Source of the DNA: Candidatus Omnitrophota bacterium
Lineage (GTDB): Bacteria; Omnitrophota; Gorgyraeia; Gygaellales; Profunditerraquicolaceae
Direction: 5' to 3'
Length of the DNA: 6,441 nucleotides
NCBI GenBank assembly: GCA_026387555.1
Contig: JAPLLM010000049.1
Span: 1 to 6,441 of the forward strand
In this document: piece by piece, positions 1-5,852 of the stretch
Layout: the number at the start of each line of letters is the position of its first letter
How positions within the stretch are numbered: position 1 is the first letter of the stretch
Notes under the pieces: model-generated
The model's input: the letters and a program-made list of their open reading frames with translations, nothing else
The model's database searches: none
What the model was told of the DNA's origin: nothing
Position numbers and translations under genes: made by a program

Positions 1-1
1 T

Positions 2-1390
2 CATGCCAAAAGAGAACTCATCCGTAAACGCACACAATATCCTCATCTTGCGCGCGCTGATTACGGACAAGGGGAAATATACCGGACTACCCTTATCAAC
101 AAATTAATCTGCCTCTTTGTCAATAAAATGGCTTCGCTTGATGCTAACGGTTGCGGCATAGAAATGGAGGCGAATAAACCGAACTGGTATGATGCCTTAA
201 ACGGGCTTCCGGCCTTATTCGGCTCCTCTCTTTGCGAAACCTTTGAATTAAAAAGACTGGTGCTTTTCATAAAAGACGCTCTGATTGACTGCCGGATAGA
301 GCAGATTGAAATAAGCGAAGAATTGCATGCATTCATTTCTGCGCTAAACGAAATACTGGATATTTCCGATGACTTTGAGTACTGGGATAAGAGTTCCGGC
401 TTAAAAGAAGAATACCGCCAGAAGACCAAGATGGGTTTCAGCGGCAGGGAAATTCCGATAGTCACTGATAAACTGCATACCCTGTTTGATAAAGCATTGA
501 CTAAGCTAACTCAAGCCACAGATAAAGCTTACGATAAAAAGAATAACGTATACTATTCTTATTTTATAAACGAGGTCGTAGATTTTGATTCAATTAAAGA
601 CCATTGCATTTGGCCTAAGAAGTTCAAACAGGTAAGGGTCCCACTTTTTCTGGCGGGGCAGATGCACGCCTTAAGAATGTCCTCGGGTAATTCTGAAGCC
701 GCAAAAATCTATCAAGGGACTAAGGAAAGCGGGCTCTTTGACAAGAAGCTTAAGATGTACAAAGTCACTGCTTCACTTAAAAGCATGCCGGAGGAAATCG
801 GCAGGTGCCGCGTTTTCGCGCCCGGCTGGCTGGAGCATGAATCTATCTGGCTGCATATGGAATATAAATATCTTCTTGAATTGTTAAAATGCGGGCTTTA
901 CAAGGAATTTTTCGAGGATTTTAAGAATACGCTGGTTCCTTTCCAGAAGGCAGCCCGCTACGGCAGGAGCATACTTGAAAATTCATCATTTATCGTAAGC
1001 AGCGCTTTTTCGGATAAAAGCCTGCATGGTAACGGCTTTGTAGCGCGCCTATCGGGTTCTACCGCCGAGTTCCTGGAGATCTGGCTTACAATGAATACAG
1101 GAAACAAACCCTTCATTTTGAATAAAAATAAAGAGCTGAACTTAAGGTTCAACCCCATACTCCCCGGGTGGCTATTTGACCGCAAAGGTAACTACTCCTT
1201 TATTTTCTTAGGCAAAACCCTAGTCACCTACCATAACGCCAAGAAACTGGATACCTTCGGGACAAAAGGTACAAGAATCAGCAAAATCTTTATCGATAGC
1301 ATTGAAATAAACTCCGGAATCATTCCATCACCTTATGCCCAAAACATAAGGTCTCGCCTAGTAAAAAATATCGATATTTATCTGGATTAA
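2..1390 (+). CDS. Cellobiose-phosphorylase-like (GH94/COG3459-type) carbohydrate-active protein, 3' part
   Basis: The reading frame is open from base 2 with no stop before TAA at 1388-1390, giving 462 residues and no visible start, so this is the C-terminal part of a larger protein cut by the window edge; the ATG at 128 is internal. The segment PNWYDALNGLP (fragment residues 60-70) resembles the DWNDGMN signature that carries the catalytic acid Asp in GH94 phosphorylases, which would make Asp64 the candidate acid. Further on are PGWLEHESIWLHMEYKYLLE (about residues 275-295), ENSSFIVSSA and GFVARLSGSTAEFLEIWL, aromatic-rich segments as expected of an alpha/alpha-toroid catalytic domain, then a beta-type C-terminal region ending IDIYLD. 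No signal peptide can be judged. By family, such enzymes phosphorolyse or hydrolyse beta-glucosides; the substrate is unknown. It could instead be an uncharacterised toroid glycosidase. The gene converges on the barrel gene, leaving nine bases. Confidence 0.6.
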   Translation, partial: HAKRELIRKRTQYPHLARADYGQGEIYRTTLINKLICLFVNKMASLDANGCGIEMEANKPNWYDALNGLPALFGSSLCETFELKRLVLFIKDALIDCRIEQIEISEELHAFISALNEILDISDDFEYWDKSSGLKEEYRQKTKMGFSGREIPIVTDKLHTLFDKALTKLTQATDKAYDKKNNVYYSYFINEVVDFDSIKDHCIWPKKFKQVRVPLFLAGQMHALRMSSGNSEAAKIYQGTKESGLFDKKLKMYKVTASLKSMPEEIGRCRVFAPGWLEHESIWLHMEYKYLLELLKCGLYKEFFEDFKNTLVPFQKAARYGRSILENSSFIVSSAFSDKSLHGNGFVARLSGSTAEFLEIWLTMNTGNKPFILNKNKELNLRFNPILPGWLFDRKGNYSFIFLGKTLVTYHNAKKLDTFGTKGTRISKIFIDSIEINSGIIPSPYAQNIRSRLVKNIDIYLD

Positions 1391-1399
1391 ATTAAGAGA

Positions 1400-2392
1400 T
1401 TAGAACTTCTTGCGGTAATACAAGCGGAAGATTTGAGCCGTATCAATGGTATTTAACGATCCCCCGTAAGGATCCCATCCTATATCCAAGGTTCCGCCGG
1501 CATATGGATCGCGGCTGGCTTCGCCGTATTGGAAGGTAAAATCCTGGTCCTTTGATTGGCGGTAAGTAAACTCGGCGAAGAAATTATGATGCCCGGTAAG
1601 CCCGGTGTATCCGCTGGAAATCAACTTATCAATATCCTGCCACCGGGAATAAGTATACCTGAAAAACATGGAGAATTTCTTAAACGGGACATAATTCATC
1701 TCAAAACCAATATGGTTCATGTTATCATCGATTTGGCCCGCTTTCTCAAAAGGGTTTCTCGTATAATCAATATAAAATTCCAGATTCTTTGCCGGCCTAA
1801 TACTCAACCCGCTCTTAAAAACGTTAATATAGTAATACGGGGGCTTGGGAAAATAACCCTGGCTATACAAGCTAATTAAATTCTGCCTGTATTTGTTCCC
1901 ATATTCATAATAGGTAGTATTAAGCCCCTGGCTGTTTAAGATCCCGCGCGGAAAATTATCGTACCCCAGAGATAGATCATTGGTATACTCCCAAAGCCCA
2001 TTTAAAGAAAGCCAATCGGTAAAATCGTAATTCGCCCCTAAAGAACCTGTGGCTACCGAAGGGTCCTTCCCATCTTCTATCACGCTATTGGCATAATAAG
2101 TTCTGGTCACCGGATCGAATAAATAGGGATCGACCCCGGCCTTGGTCTTCGGAAGCCGGTGGTAAATACCTAAGAATTTACCGGTAAGCCGGTCATTCAT
2201 CTCCCAAGTCAATTCATCACGGAATACGTTTTCCACAAACTTGTTATCGGTTGAATGGACATTACGGACGTCAACTAGATTTGAAAGCGTTTTATCAAAA
2301 GCGAGCGATTCAATCCTTAACCCCAAAACGCTTCTTCCTATATCCATACCGTTTCCGATCCGGCTATTCTTAATATCATCAAAAGTCATCAT
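1400..2392 (-). CDS. Outer-membrane beta-barrel protein, C-terminal part (continuation of the upstream frame)
   Basis: This 330-residue frame is in a different register from the preceding gene. It has no signal peptide, yet is beta-barrel-like throughout, with alternating strands such as FEMNYVPFKKFSMFFRYTYS and GANYDFTDWLSLNGLWEYTN. It ends in LYYRKKF. A terminal Phe with alternating aromatics is the usual outer-membrane assembly (BAM) signal. Reading the same frame upstream of the ATG gives PFKYYYQGEGQ, which runs smoothly on from the end of the first frame. The simplest reading is that this is the 3' portion of a single barrel gene. The alternative is a second gene reinitiated at ATGATG, eight bases after the TGA, behind a purine-rich AAGGTGAAGG stretch that could act as a ribosome binding site. 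That product would lack an export signal, which argues against it. The TAA at 1400-1402 is nine bases from the end of the convergent gene. Confidence 0.75.
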   Translation of the reverse strand: MMTFDDIKNSRIGNGMDIGRSVLGLRIESLAFDKTLSNLVDVRNVHSTDNKFVENVFRDELTWEMNDRLTGKFLGIYHRLPKTKAGVDPYLFDPVTRTYYANSVIEDGKDPSVATGSLGANYDFTDWLSLNGLWEYTNDLSLGYDNFPRGILNSQGLNTTYYEYGNKYRQNLISLYSQGYFPKPPYYYINVFKSGLSIRPAKNLEFYIDYTRNPFEKAGQIDDNMNHIGFEMNYVPFKKFSMFFRYTYSRWQDIDKLISSGYTGLTGHHNFFAEFTYRQSKDQDFTFQYGEASRDPYAGGTLDIGWDPYGGSLNTIDTAQIFRLYYRKKF

Positions 2393-2399
2393 CTGGCCT

Positions 2400-4097
2400 T
2401 CACCTTGATAATAGTATTTGAACGGCTCTCCCCTCTTCCTTATCCGGCATTATCCCGTCAAATCCGTACTTCGTATCCATAATGCTCTGAAAAGGGAACC
2501 TTCCCATGATAGACGCGTAATAAGCATTCCCATTCTTACTTGTCCTGTATTGTTCGGTACTAATATCATACATAGACTCGGAATGAGCGACTTCAAAGTT
2601 AGTTTGAAGCCCCGGGACAACCTCATAACCCATATCGAATGCACCCACGTAGTTACGGGCATCCAGCCGTGACTGGTTATTATTATTGTACGCAAAACGC
2701 GTTGTGCCAGTCAAGCCTAAGCTTAGATTATCAGCGACACGTTGCTTTAAGCGGCTAGCCGAAATAATATTATCTACTTCGGGATAGTCCTGCCAGAGAG
2801 TTTTAGGGGAAGCGACGCTGGTCTCAAACGAAGTTTCGTCCGTTGGGTTAAAATCAAATGAAAATCCGCGCAGGGCAGTCAAGCGCTGGCCCTCGCTATC
2901 GCGGGTAAAACTTGATAATGAATTATCCCAATAACCCTTAGTAAAATCCTCGCTGGCTGTTCCGGCATTATTAATTTGGCCCGGCTGCCAGCCGCGTATC
3001 CAGGGGGAGTCTTCCCACCATTTGCGGTTATTGGAGAGCCTTAACGGATCGTCAAAAGAAAGGGCCTGATTCTCGTAAGCAATGGGATATACCCTTAACT
3101 TCAAATTGCTTTGTTTATAATCAACCCACATCTCACGGACAGGCTGGAACTGTCGATATATCTTGGTTTCAGGAACGGTAAAAGTATCCGTGGACGGAAG
3201 GGTAAAATTTCCTTTTACCGTATAAGCCCCGATCTTATTGCTGGTTACCTTAACTTCAGGAAAACTAATGGAATTGCCTTTCGCGGTATTAATAGTTTGA
3301 TTTACCGTATATCCCGTGTTCGACCAATACTTGAATTCTGCGGTAGCAGTATCGCCACCGGCGCTTGTTACCGTAGTCTTGCTGCTCTTCCCGGTAAAAC
3401 TCCACGGGTCAACTGTGATATTACCGTGAAAATCAAAACCTTCATCCCGGCTGGTATCAAGATTCAGTTTTAATCTGTCATAAATCCTGGGGTCATAGGT
3501 ATCCGCCTTATGGTCAAAAGCATTATCGGAAAGCCTGCGCCAGTTATATTCGTTTAAATCCCAGTTAGCGCGCTTCCATATAGCATCCCCTCCGGAGGAA
3601 AAACCCATCCTTGCTTGAACCTCTCCGCTAATCTTCAAGCCTCCTAAATTAATACCGCTTTCTTCTTTTTCCGGGCTTGCTTCCAGTTTTTCGCTACTCA
3701 TAGCACCCGCTTGAGCAAAGGCCTTGTTCATTGCCTTTTCTTTTTCTAAACTCTGTTTGCCGGGACTAGAATCAGGGGAGCTTGCGTATTGAGCCTGCTT
3801 ACTGCTGGTTGAATCTTCGGGCTGGCCTTCACTCATAAATATATTATTGACATAATTTGCCGCAATCCGGTTTTCAGGCTCAAGCATGAGCGCTTTACTG
3901 AACTCCGAAAGGGCGTCATCGTATCTACCCATCTTATAATAGGTAACCCCAAGCTCGCAAAGGTAGTCTACGGATTGATTTGCCCATGAAAAACCGCTGG
4001 AAAGTACCAGGAGGGAGATAACAATAAAAAAAACCGGACTGACTTTACAGATCACTCCGGAAATATTCATGCCCGTCTTCGCAAGTTTCTCTTTCAT
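2400..4097 (-). CDS. TPR-containing outer-membrane beta-barrel protein, N-terminal part (frame broken near its 3' end)
   Basis: This is a 565-residue frame. Residues 1-39 look like a signal peptide: Lys2, Lys4 and Lys7, a hydrophobic core PVFFIVISLLVLSSGF, and probable cleavage after SWA (39). Residues 43-76 form one TPR unit (LGVTYYKMGRYDDALSEFSKAL). A Ser/Gln/Glu-rich low-complexity linker runs from about 89 to 148. From about 152 (GGLKISGEVQARMGF) the sequence alternates polar and aromatic/hydrophobic residues as beta-barrel strands do, with Trp, Tyr, Asn and Asp abundant. The frame stops with TGA at 2400-2402 in the middle of barrel-like sequence, and the continuation lies in the next frame (1400-2392), so the two were very likely one gene of about 898 codons. 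The likely role is an outer-membrane channel or anchored surface protein, with the TPR in the periplasm; the cargo is unknown. A strong promoter lies directly upstream. An alternative start is Met10 (4070), but no good ribosome binding site supports it. Confidence 0.8.
   Translation of the reverse strand: MKEKLAKTGMNISGVICKVSPVFFIVISLLVLSSGFSWANQSVDYLCELGVTYYKMGRYDDALSEFSKALMLEPENRIAANYVNNIFMSEGQPEDSTSSKQAQYASSPDSSPGKQSLEKEKAMNKAFAQAGAMSSEKLEASPEKEESGINLGGLKISGEVQARMGFSSGGDAIWKRANWDLNEYNWRRLSDNAFDHKADTYDPRIYDRLKLNLDTSRDEGFDFHGNITVDPWSFTGKSSKTTVTSAGGDTATAEFKYWSNTGYTVNQTINTAKGNSISFPEVKVTSNKIGAYTVKGNFTLPSTDTFTVPETKIYRQFQPVREMWVDYKQSNLKLRVYPIAYENQALSFDDPLRLSNNRKWWEDSPWIRGWQPGQINNAGTASEDFTKGYWDNSLSSFTRDSEGQRLTALRGFSFDFNPTDETSFETSVASPKTLWQDYPEVDNIISASRLKQRVADNLSLGLTGTTRFAYNNNNQSRLDARNYVGAFDMGYEVVPGLQTNFEVAHSESMYDISTEQYRTSKNGNAYYASIMGRFPFQSIMDTKYGFDGIMPDKEEGRAVQILLSR
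2430..2433 (-). other. Probable frameshift site (four-G run) splitting the barrel gene
   Basis: On the minus strand the first frame reads GAA GAG GGG AGA GCC and soon hits TGA at 2400-2402. With one G fewer it reads GAA GAG GGA GAG CCG TTC, giving DKEEGEPFKYYYQGEGQ and continuing into the second frame. The second frame is closed upstream by a TAA at 2450-2452, so the shift must lie within 2403-2449, and the G run is the simplest place. The cause could be a consensus error, a real mutation or phase variation. Programmed +1 shifting is possible but rare. Confidence 0.7.
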
Positions 4098-4103
4098 TGC
4101 AAA

Positions 4104-4120
4104 GAATTGTACTATAATTC
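4104..4120. promoter_or_regulatory. Imperfect inverted repeat over the -10 box
   Basis: The 17-base stretch reads GAATTGTACTATAATTC on the plus strand. Its halves match at seven of eight positions (GAATTnTA and TAnAATTC) around one central base. It covers the -10 hexamer and lies one base from the dyad over the -35 box. The AT-richness makes chance symmetry plausible, so this is a weak operator candidate. Confidence 0.25.
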
Positions 4121-4134
4121 CCTATCTTTGTCAA
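4106..4134 (-). promoter_or_regulatory. Sigma70-type promoter of the TPR/beta-barrel gene
   Basis: On the minus strand, TTGACA (4134-4129) is a perfect -35 match and TACAAT (4111-4106) matches five of six -10 bases, with the optimal 17-base spacer. Transcription would begin around 4097-4100. The ATG starts at 4097, so the leader would be zero to three bases long and no Shine-Dalgarno sequence could be present. Confidence 0.8.
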
Positions 4135-4139
4135 GATAG
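4122..4139. promoter_or_regulatory. Perfect inverted repeat over the -35 box (candidate operator)
   Basis: CTATCTT (4122-4128) and AAGATAG (4133-4139) are perfect 7-base complements around a 4-base centre. The right part of the dyad contains the -35 hexamer, so a dimeric regulator bound here would block or alter RNA polymerase binding. It could also form a small hairpin at the 3' end of the 110-residue gene's transcript, but no U-run follows it, so a terminator role is unlikely. Confidence 0.4.
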
Positions 4140-4153
4140 AATTACTACTAGTT

Positions 4154-4486
4154 TCAGGCGAGAATCTTAGCGCCCTCTTGCAGGCTTATTTTAAGGGAAT
4201 GCATATACAAAACAAGATAGATCTTACCCTTAGATATAGTAAAGATGCTCCCTTTTATCCTGCAGAAGAATTTCTGTAAATGCAGCTGGGTATTGCTCTC
4301 CTTAAGTACGTATAGGTAAGGAGCCGGTTTCTCAACCGTGGCGGCATCTTTGACCTCTTTAACGATACAGACAAAATGACGGTGTATAGTACTGCGGATG
4401 CCTTCGCGCTCCGCCACCTCGGAGCTTGCGATAACTCTCCTCTTTTTGTCATCGGAAGTCAAGTTCCTGAATAATAAATCTCTCAT
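4154..4486 (-). CDS. Conserved-looking hypothetical protein, 110 residues
   Basis: I do not recognise a named family. The ATG at 4486 has a good ribosome binding site: AAGGGG seven bases upstream, within AAGGGGTAAGGGA. The product is soluble, with no signal peptide or membrane segment. Its basic N-terminal third (MRDLLFRNLTSDDKKRRVIA, then SSEVAEREGIRSTIHRHFVC) looks helical. The rest alternates short beta-like stretches (HFVCIVKEV, PYLYVLKE, KFFCRIKGSIFTI, KIYLVLYMHSLKISL), suggesting a small alpha/beta fold. Two cysteines (in HFVCI and FFCRI) are too few to argue for a metal site. It lies 192 bases downstream of plsY on the same strand and 56 bases upstream of the barrel gene, which has its own promoter. 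No convincing sigma70 promoter is seen before it, so it may depend on read-through from the lipid operon. A competing frame across the same bases gives an unremarkable basic peptide and was discarded. Confidence 0.7.
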   Translation of the reverse strand: MRDLLFRNLTSDDKKRRVIASSEVAEREGIRSTIHRHFVCIVKEVKDAATVEKPAPYLYVLKESNTQLHLQKFFCRIKGSIFTISKGKIYLVLYMHSLKISLQEGAKILA

Positions 4487-4506
4487 TCCCTTACCCCTTA
4501 ATCTAC

Positions 4507-4556
4507 GCCGGATTGCCCGCGAAATTAACCTTTATACCTTATTTGAGCAATCCGGC
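4507..4556. repeat. Perfect 10-base inverted repeat upstream of the 110-residue gene
   Basis: GCCGGATTGC (4507-4516) and GCAATCCGGC (4547-4556) are exact reverse complements separated by 30 AT-rich bases. In RNA read on the minus strand they would form a GC-rich 10-base-pair stem ending about 20 bases before the ATG at 4486. This is close enough to influence ribosome access. It could instead be a spaced operator or the arms of a small repeat element. Confidence 0.6.
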
Positions 4557-4558
4557 TT

Positions 4559-4590
4559 GTCCCCTAAACACCCTTGTGGCTGGTGGGGAC
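4559..4590. repeat. Bulged inverted repeat with GTCCCC/GGGGAC ends
   Basis: GTCCC (4559-4563) pairs with GGGAC (4586-4590), and CACC (4569-4572) pairs with GGTG (4582-4585). This gives nine pairs with a 5-base bulge and a 9-base loop. It begins two bases after the neighbouring inverted repeat. No T-run follows on either strand, so it is not a standard terminator. The GGGGAC-type ends resemble palindromic REP-like units, but one copy cannot show that. Confidence 0.4.
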
Positions 4591-4662
4591 TGCAAGATAT
4601 TATGGCGAATGATTAAGGAAGTATGCCTTTGAATCAGTAGCTTAACAAGGGGTTAAATGGGC

Positions 4663-4699
4663 AAAAAAGAAAGCGGTTTCAGCGGGATTTGTTGCTGAA
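4663..4699 (-). terminator. Possible weak intrinsic terminator after plsY
   Basis: On the minus strand, TTCAGC (4699-4694) and GCTGAA (4683-4678) form a perfect 6-base stem with a 10-base loop. The stem includes the last codons of plsY and its TGA. Five bases later comes TTTCTTTTTT (4672-4663). The short stem and the gap before the T-run make this a poor terminator, so partial read-through into the 110-residue gene is plausible. Confidence 0.3.
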
Positions 4700-5320
4700 G
4701 TTCAGGCGTTTTTCTTCGCCCTTAAAGAGCCTTACCAGATTGGATTTGTGGCGCAGGATAACGAACACGGATAAAATGATACCGGTGATAAAAATGAGGC
4801 GTGATTGTTTAAAAACTACCAAATATACCGGCAGGGCTACAGCCGCAATGACCGAAGATAACGAGACAATCCTTGAGATAACAAAACTTATGATCCAGGA
4901 CAAGATCACCAGCCCTAAAACTAAATTCAACCCGGGGATATTAAAAGCTAGACCGATCAATACTCCGAAAGTCGTAGCAATACCCTTACCGCCTTTAAAA
5001 TTCAGGAATACCGTCCAGTTGTGCCCACAGATAGCCGTAACTCCCAACAAAATCAAAATTAACTCTCGAGACAATAATGTAGTTTTGTTTTCCAGCAACC
5101 CGCCTAAAACATAAACCACGACAAATCCTTTAAGGATATCCAGGATTAATACCGTAATCCCCGCCTTAATTCCTAAGAGGCGCATAGCGTTAGTAGCCCC
5201 GACATTCCCGGAGCCGAATTTCCTGATATCCGCTCCTTTAAGGACGCGACCGAAAATATAAGCCGTAGGCACGGAACCTATCAGATAACTAATGATTAAC
5301 GCGGTGATTATCCAGAGCAT
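4679..5320 (-). CDS. plsY: Acyl-phosphate:glycerol-3-phosphate acyltransferase PlsY
   Basis: PlsY transfers an acyl group from acyl-phosphate (made by PlsX) to the sn-1 position of glycerol-3-phosphate, giving lysophosphatidate, the first committed step of phospholipid synthesis, at the inner membrane. The 213 residues match the family's usual length of about 200. The three family motifs are visible: GSVPTAYI (residues 15-22), the glycine-rich GSGNVGATNAMR (36-47), and HNWTVFLNFKGGKGIAT (100-116), which carries the phosphate-binding and catalytic residues. SRIVSLSS (149-156) and the C-terminal RHKSNLVRLFKGEE (190-203) are also typical. Hydrophobic segments near 1-25, 53-74, 85-99, 116-149 and 155-188 fit a multi-pass membrane protein. 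The ATG at 5320 has AAGG six bases upstream and lies inside the end of the preceding phosphatidyltransferase gene, with a 32-base overlap, implying co-transcription and coupled translation. No key motif residue is missing. Confidence 0.97.
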   Translation of the reverse strand: MLWIITALIISYLIGSVPTAYIFGRVLKGADIRKFGSGNVGATNAMRLLGIKAGITVLILDILKGFVVVYVLGGLLENKTTLLSRELILILLGVTAICGHNWTVFLNFKGGKGIATTFGVLIGLAFNIPGLNLVLGLVILSWIISFVISRIVSLSSVIAAVALPVYLVVFKQSRLIFITGIILSVFVILRHKSNLVRLFKGEEKRLNFSNKSR

Positions 5321-5852
5321 ATAATACCTTAAAACCCTTTCTCACGTAATCGATACCCGAAATGACCGTAAGTATTACCGCCAACCACCAGAAGATAAAA
5401 GCAAAACGCCACTGCAAAAGTACGATGATCACCGCGGACATTTGAGCCGTCGTTGTGAGTTTCCCCCAGCGGGTAGGAAAAACTTCGATGCCTTGCTTAA
5501 CTATGTAGATTACTATCGCCCCCAGTATGATAATTATATCCCTGCTTATGACAATCAGGGTCACCCAAAGCGGGAATTTAATATCAAACCTATCCACAAA
5601 AGTAAGACAAATAAAAGCGCTCATTAGAAGCAGCTTGTCTCCCAAAGGATCTAAAACTAATCCTGCCTTTGATTGTAATTTAGATTTCCTGGCAATGTAA
5701 CCGTCGGCGGCATCGGATATTACCCCTAAGACAAAAATAAAAAATGCGGCAAACCTCAAGTATTCTCTGGACGGAGAATAATACAGAAAACACGCCACAA
5801 AAAACGGCACGCTTAATATCCTGAATGTGGAGATTTTATTGGCTATATTCAT
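5289..5852 (-). CDS. pgsA: CDP-alcohol phosphatidyltransferase, PgsA-like (phosphatidylglycerophosphate or cardiolipin synthase)
   Basis: This 187-residue integral membrane protein carries the complete CDP-alcohol phosphotransferase signature D-x2-DG-x2-AR-x8-G-x3-D-x3-D, at Asp47, Asp50, Gly51, Ala54, Arg55, Gly64, Asp68 and Asp72. These residues bind the metal ions and the CDP-lipid. The N-terminus NIANKISTFRILSVPFFV fits PgsA, which joins CDP-diacylglycerol and glycerol-3-phosphate to make phosphatidylglycerol phosphate. However, residues 103-105 are SRD within VISRDIIIILGA, where classical PgsA proteins have a Arg-Glu (ARE-type) pattern. SRD is more like the CMP-forming cardiolipin synthases, so phosphatidylglycerol could be the acceptor. 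A conserved-looking stretch PTRWGKLTTTAQM follows (126-138). The start is the ATG at 5852, which overlaps the lepB stop as ATGA and has AGGA seven bases upstream. The 3' end overlaps plsY. The class is certain; the exact reaction is not. Confidence 0.9.
   Translation of the reverse strand: MNIANKISTFRILSVPFFVACFLYYSPSREYLRFAAFFIFVLGVISDAADGYIARKSKLQSKAGLVLDPLGDKLLLMSAFICLTFVDRFDIKFPLWVTLIVISRDIIIILGAIVIYIVKQGIEVFPTRWGKLTTTAQMSAVIIVLLQWRFAFIFWWLAVILTVISGIDYVRKGFKVLYALDNHRVNH

Larger units (their letters stand above)
4487..4678. other. 192-base gene-free region between plsY and the 110-residue gene
   Basis: There is no convincing gene, tRNA or riboswitch signature on either strand. The region contains two adjacent inverted repeats (4507-4556 and 4559-4590), the ribosome binding site of the downstream gene (about 4487-4500), and the T-run of a possible terminator for the plsY operon at its right end. 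Confidence 0.6.

Noticed and set aside
1391..1420. Possible bidirectional terminator between the convergent genes
   Set aside because: The gap is nine bases. The only symmetry (around AGAACTTCT) is short and AT-rich with no flanking T-run, so termination must happen inside the coding ends or by another mechanism.
2450..2695. An 81-residue minus-strand frame inside the barrel gene
   Set aside because: It is the third register of the same strand, lies wholly within barrel coding sequence and lacks a ribosome site. It does not bridge the frameshift.
4521..4545. A TATAAA-like -10 box (minus strand, inside the loop of the 10-base inverted repeat) for the 110-residue gene
   Set aside because: No acceptable -35 sequence lies 16-18 bases upstream, so it was not called as a promoter.
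4398..4616. A 72-residue plus-strand frame through the 110-residue gene and the intergenic region
   Set aside because: It is mostly antisense to the better-supported minus-strand gene, has no ribosome site, and runs through the inverted repeats.
4590..4660. Possible tRNA or small structured RNA near the plsY end
   Set aside because: No T-loop GGTTCGAATCC-like stretch and no acceptor stem could be found on either strand.
4657..4698. A 13-codon plus-strand frame (MGKKESGFSGICC) preceded by AAGGGG four bases upstream
   Set aside because: Very short, with ribosome site spacing on the tight side. It runs into the 3' end of plsY on the other strand and has no family resemblance, so it is most likely chance.
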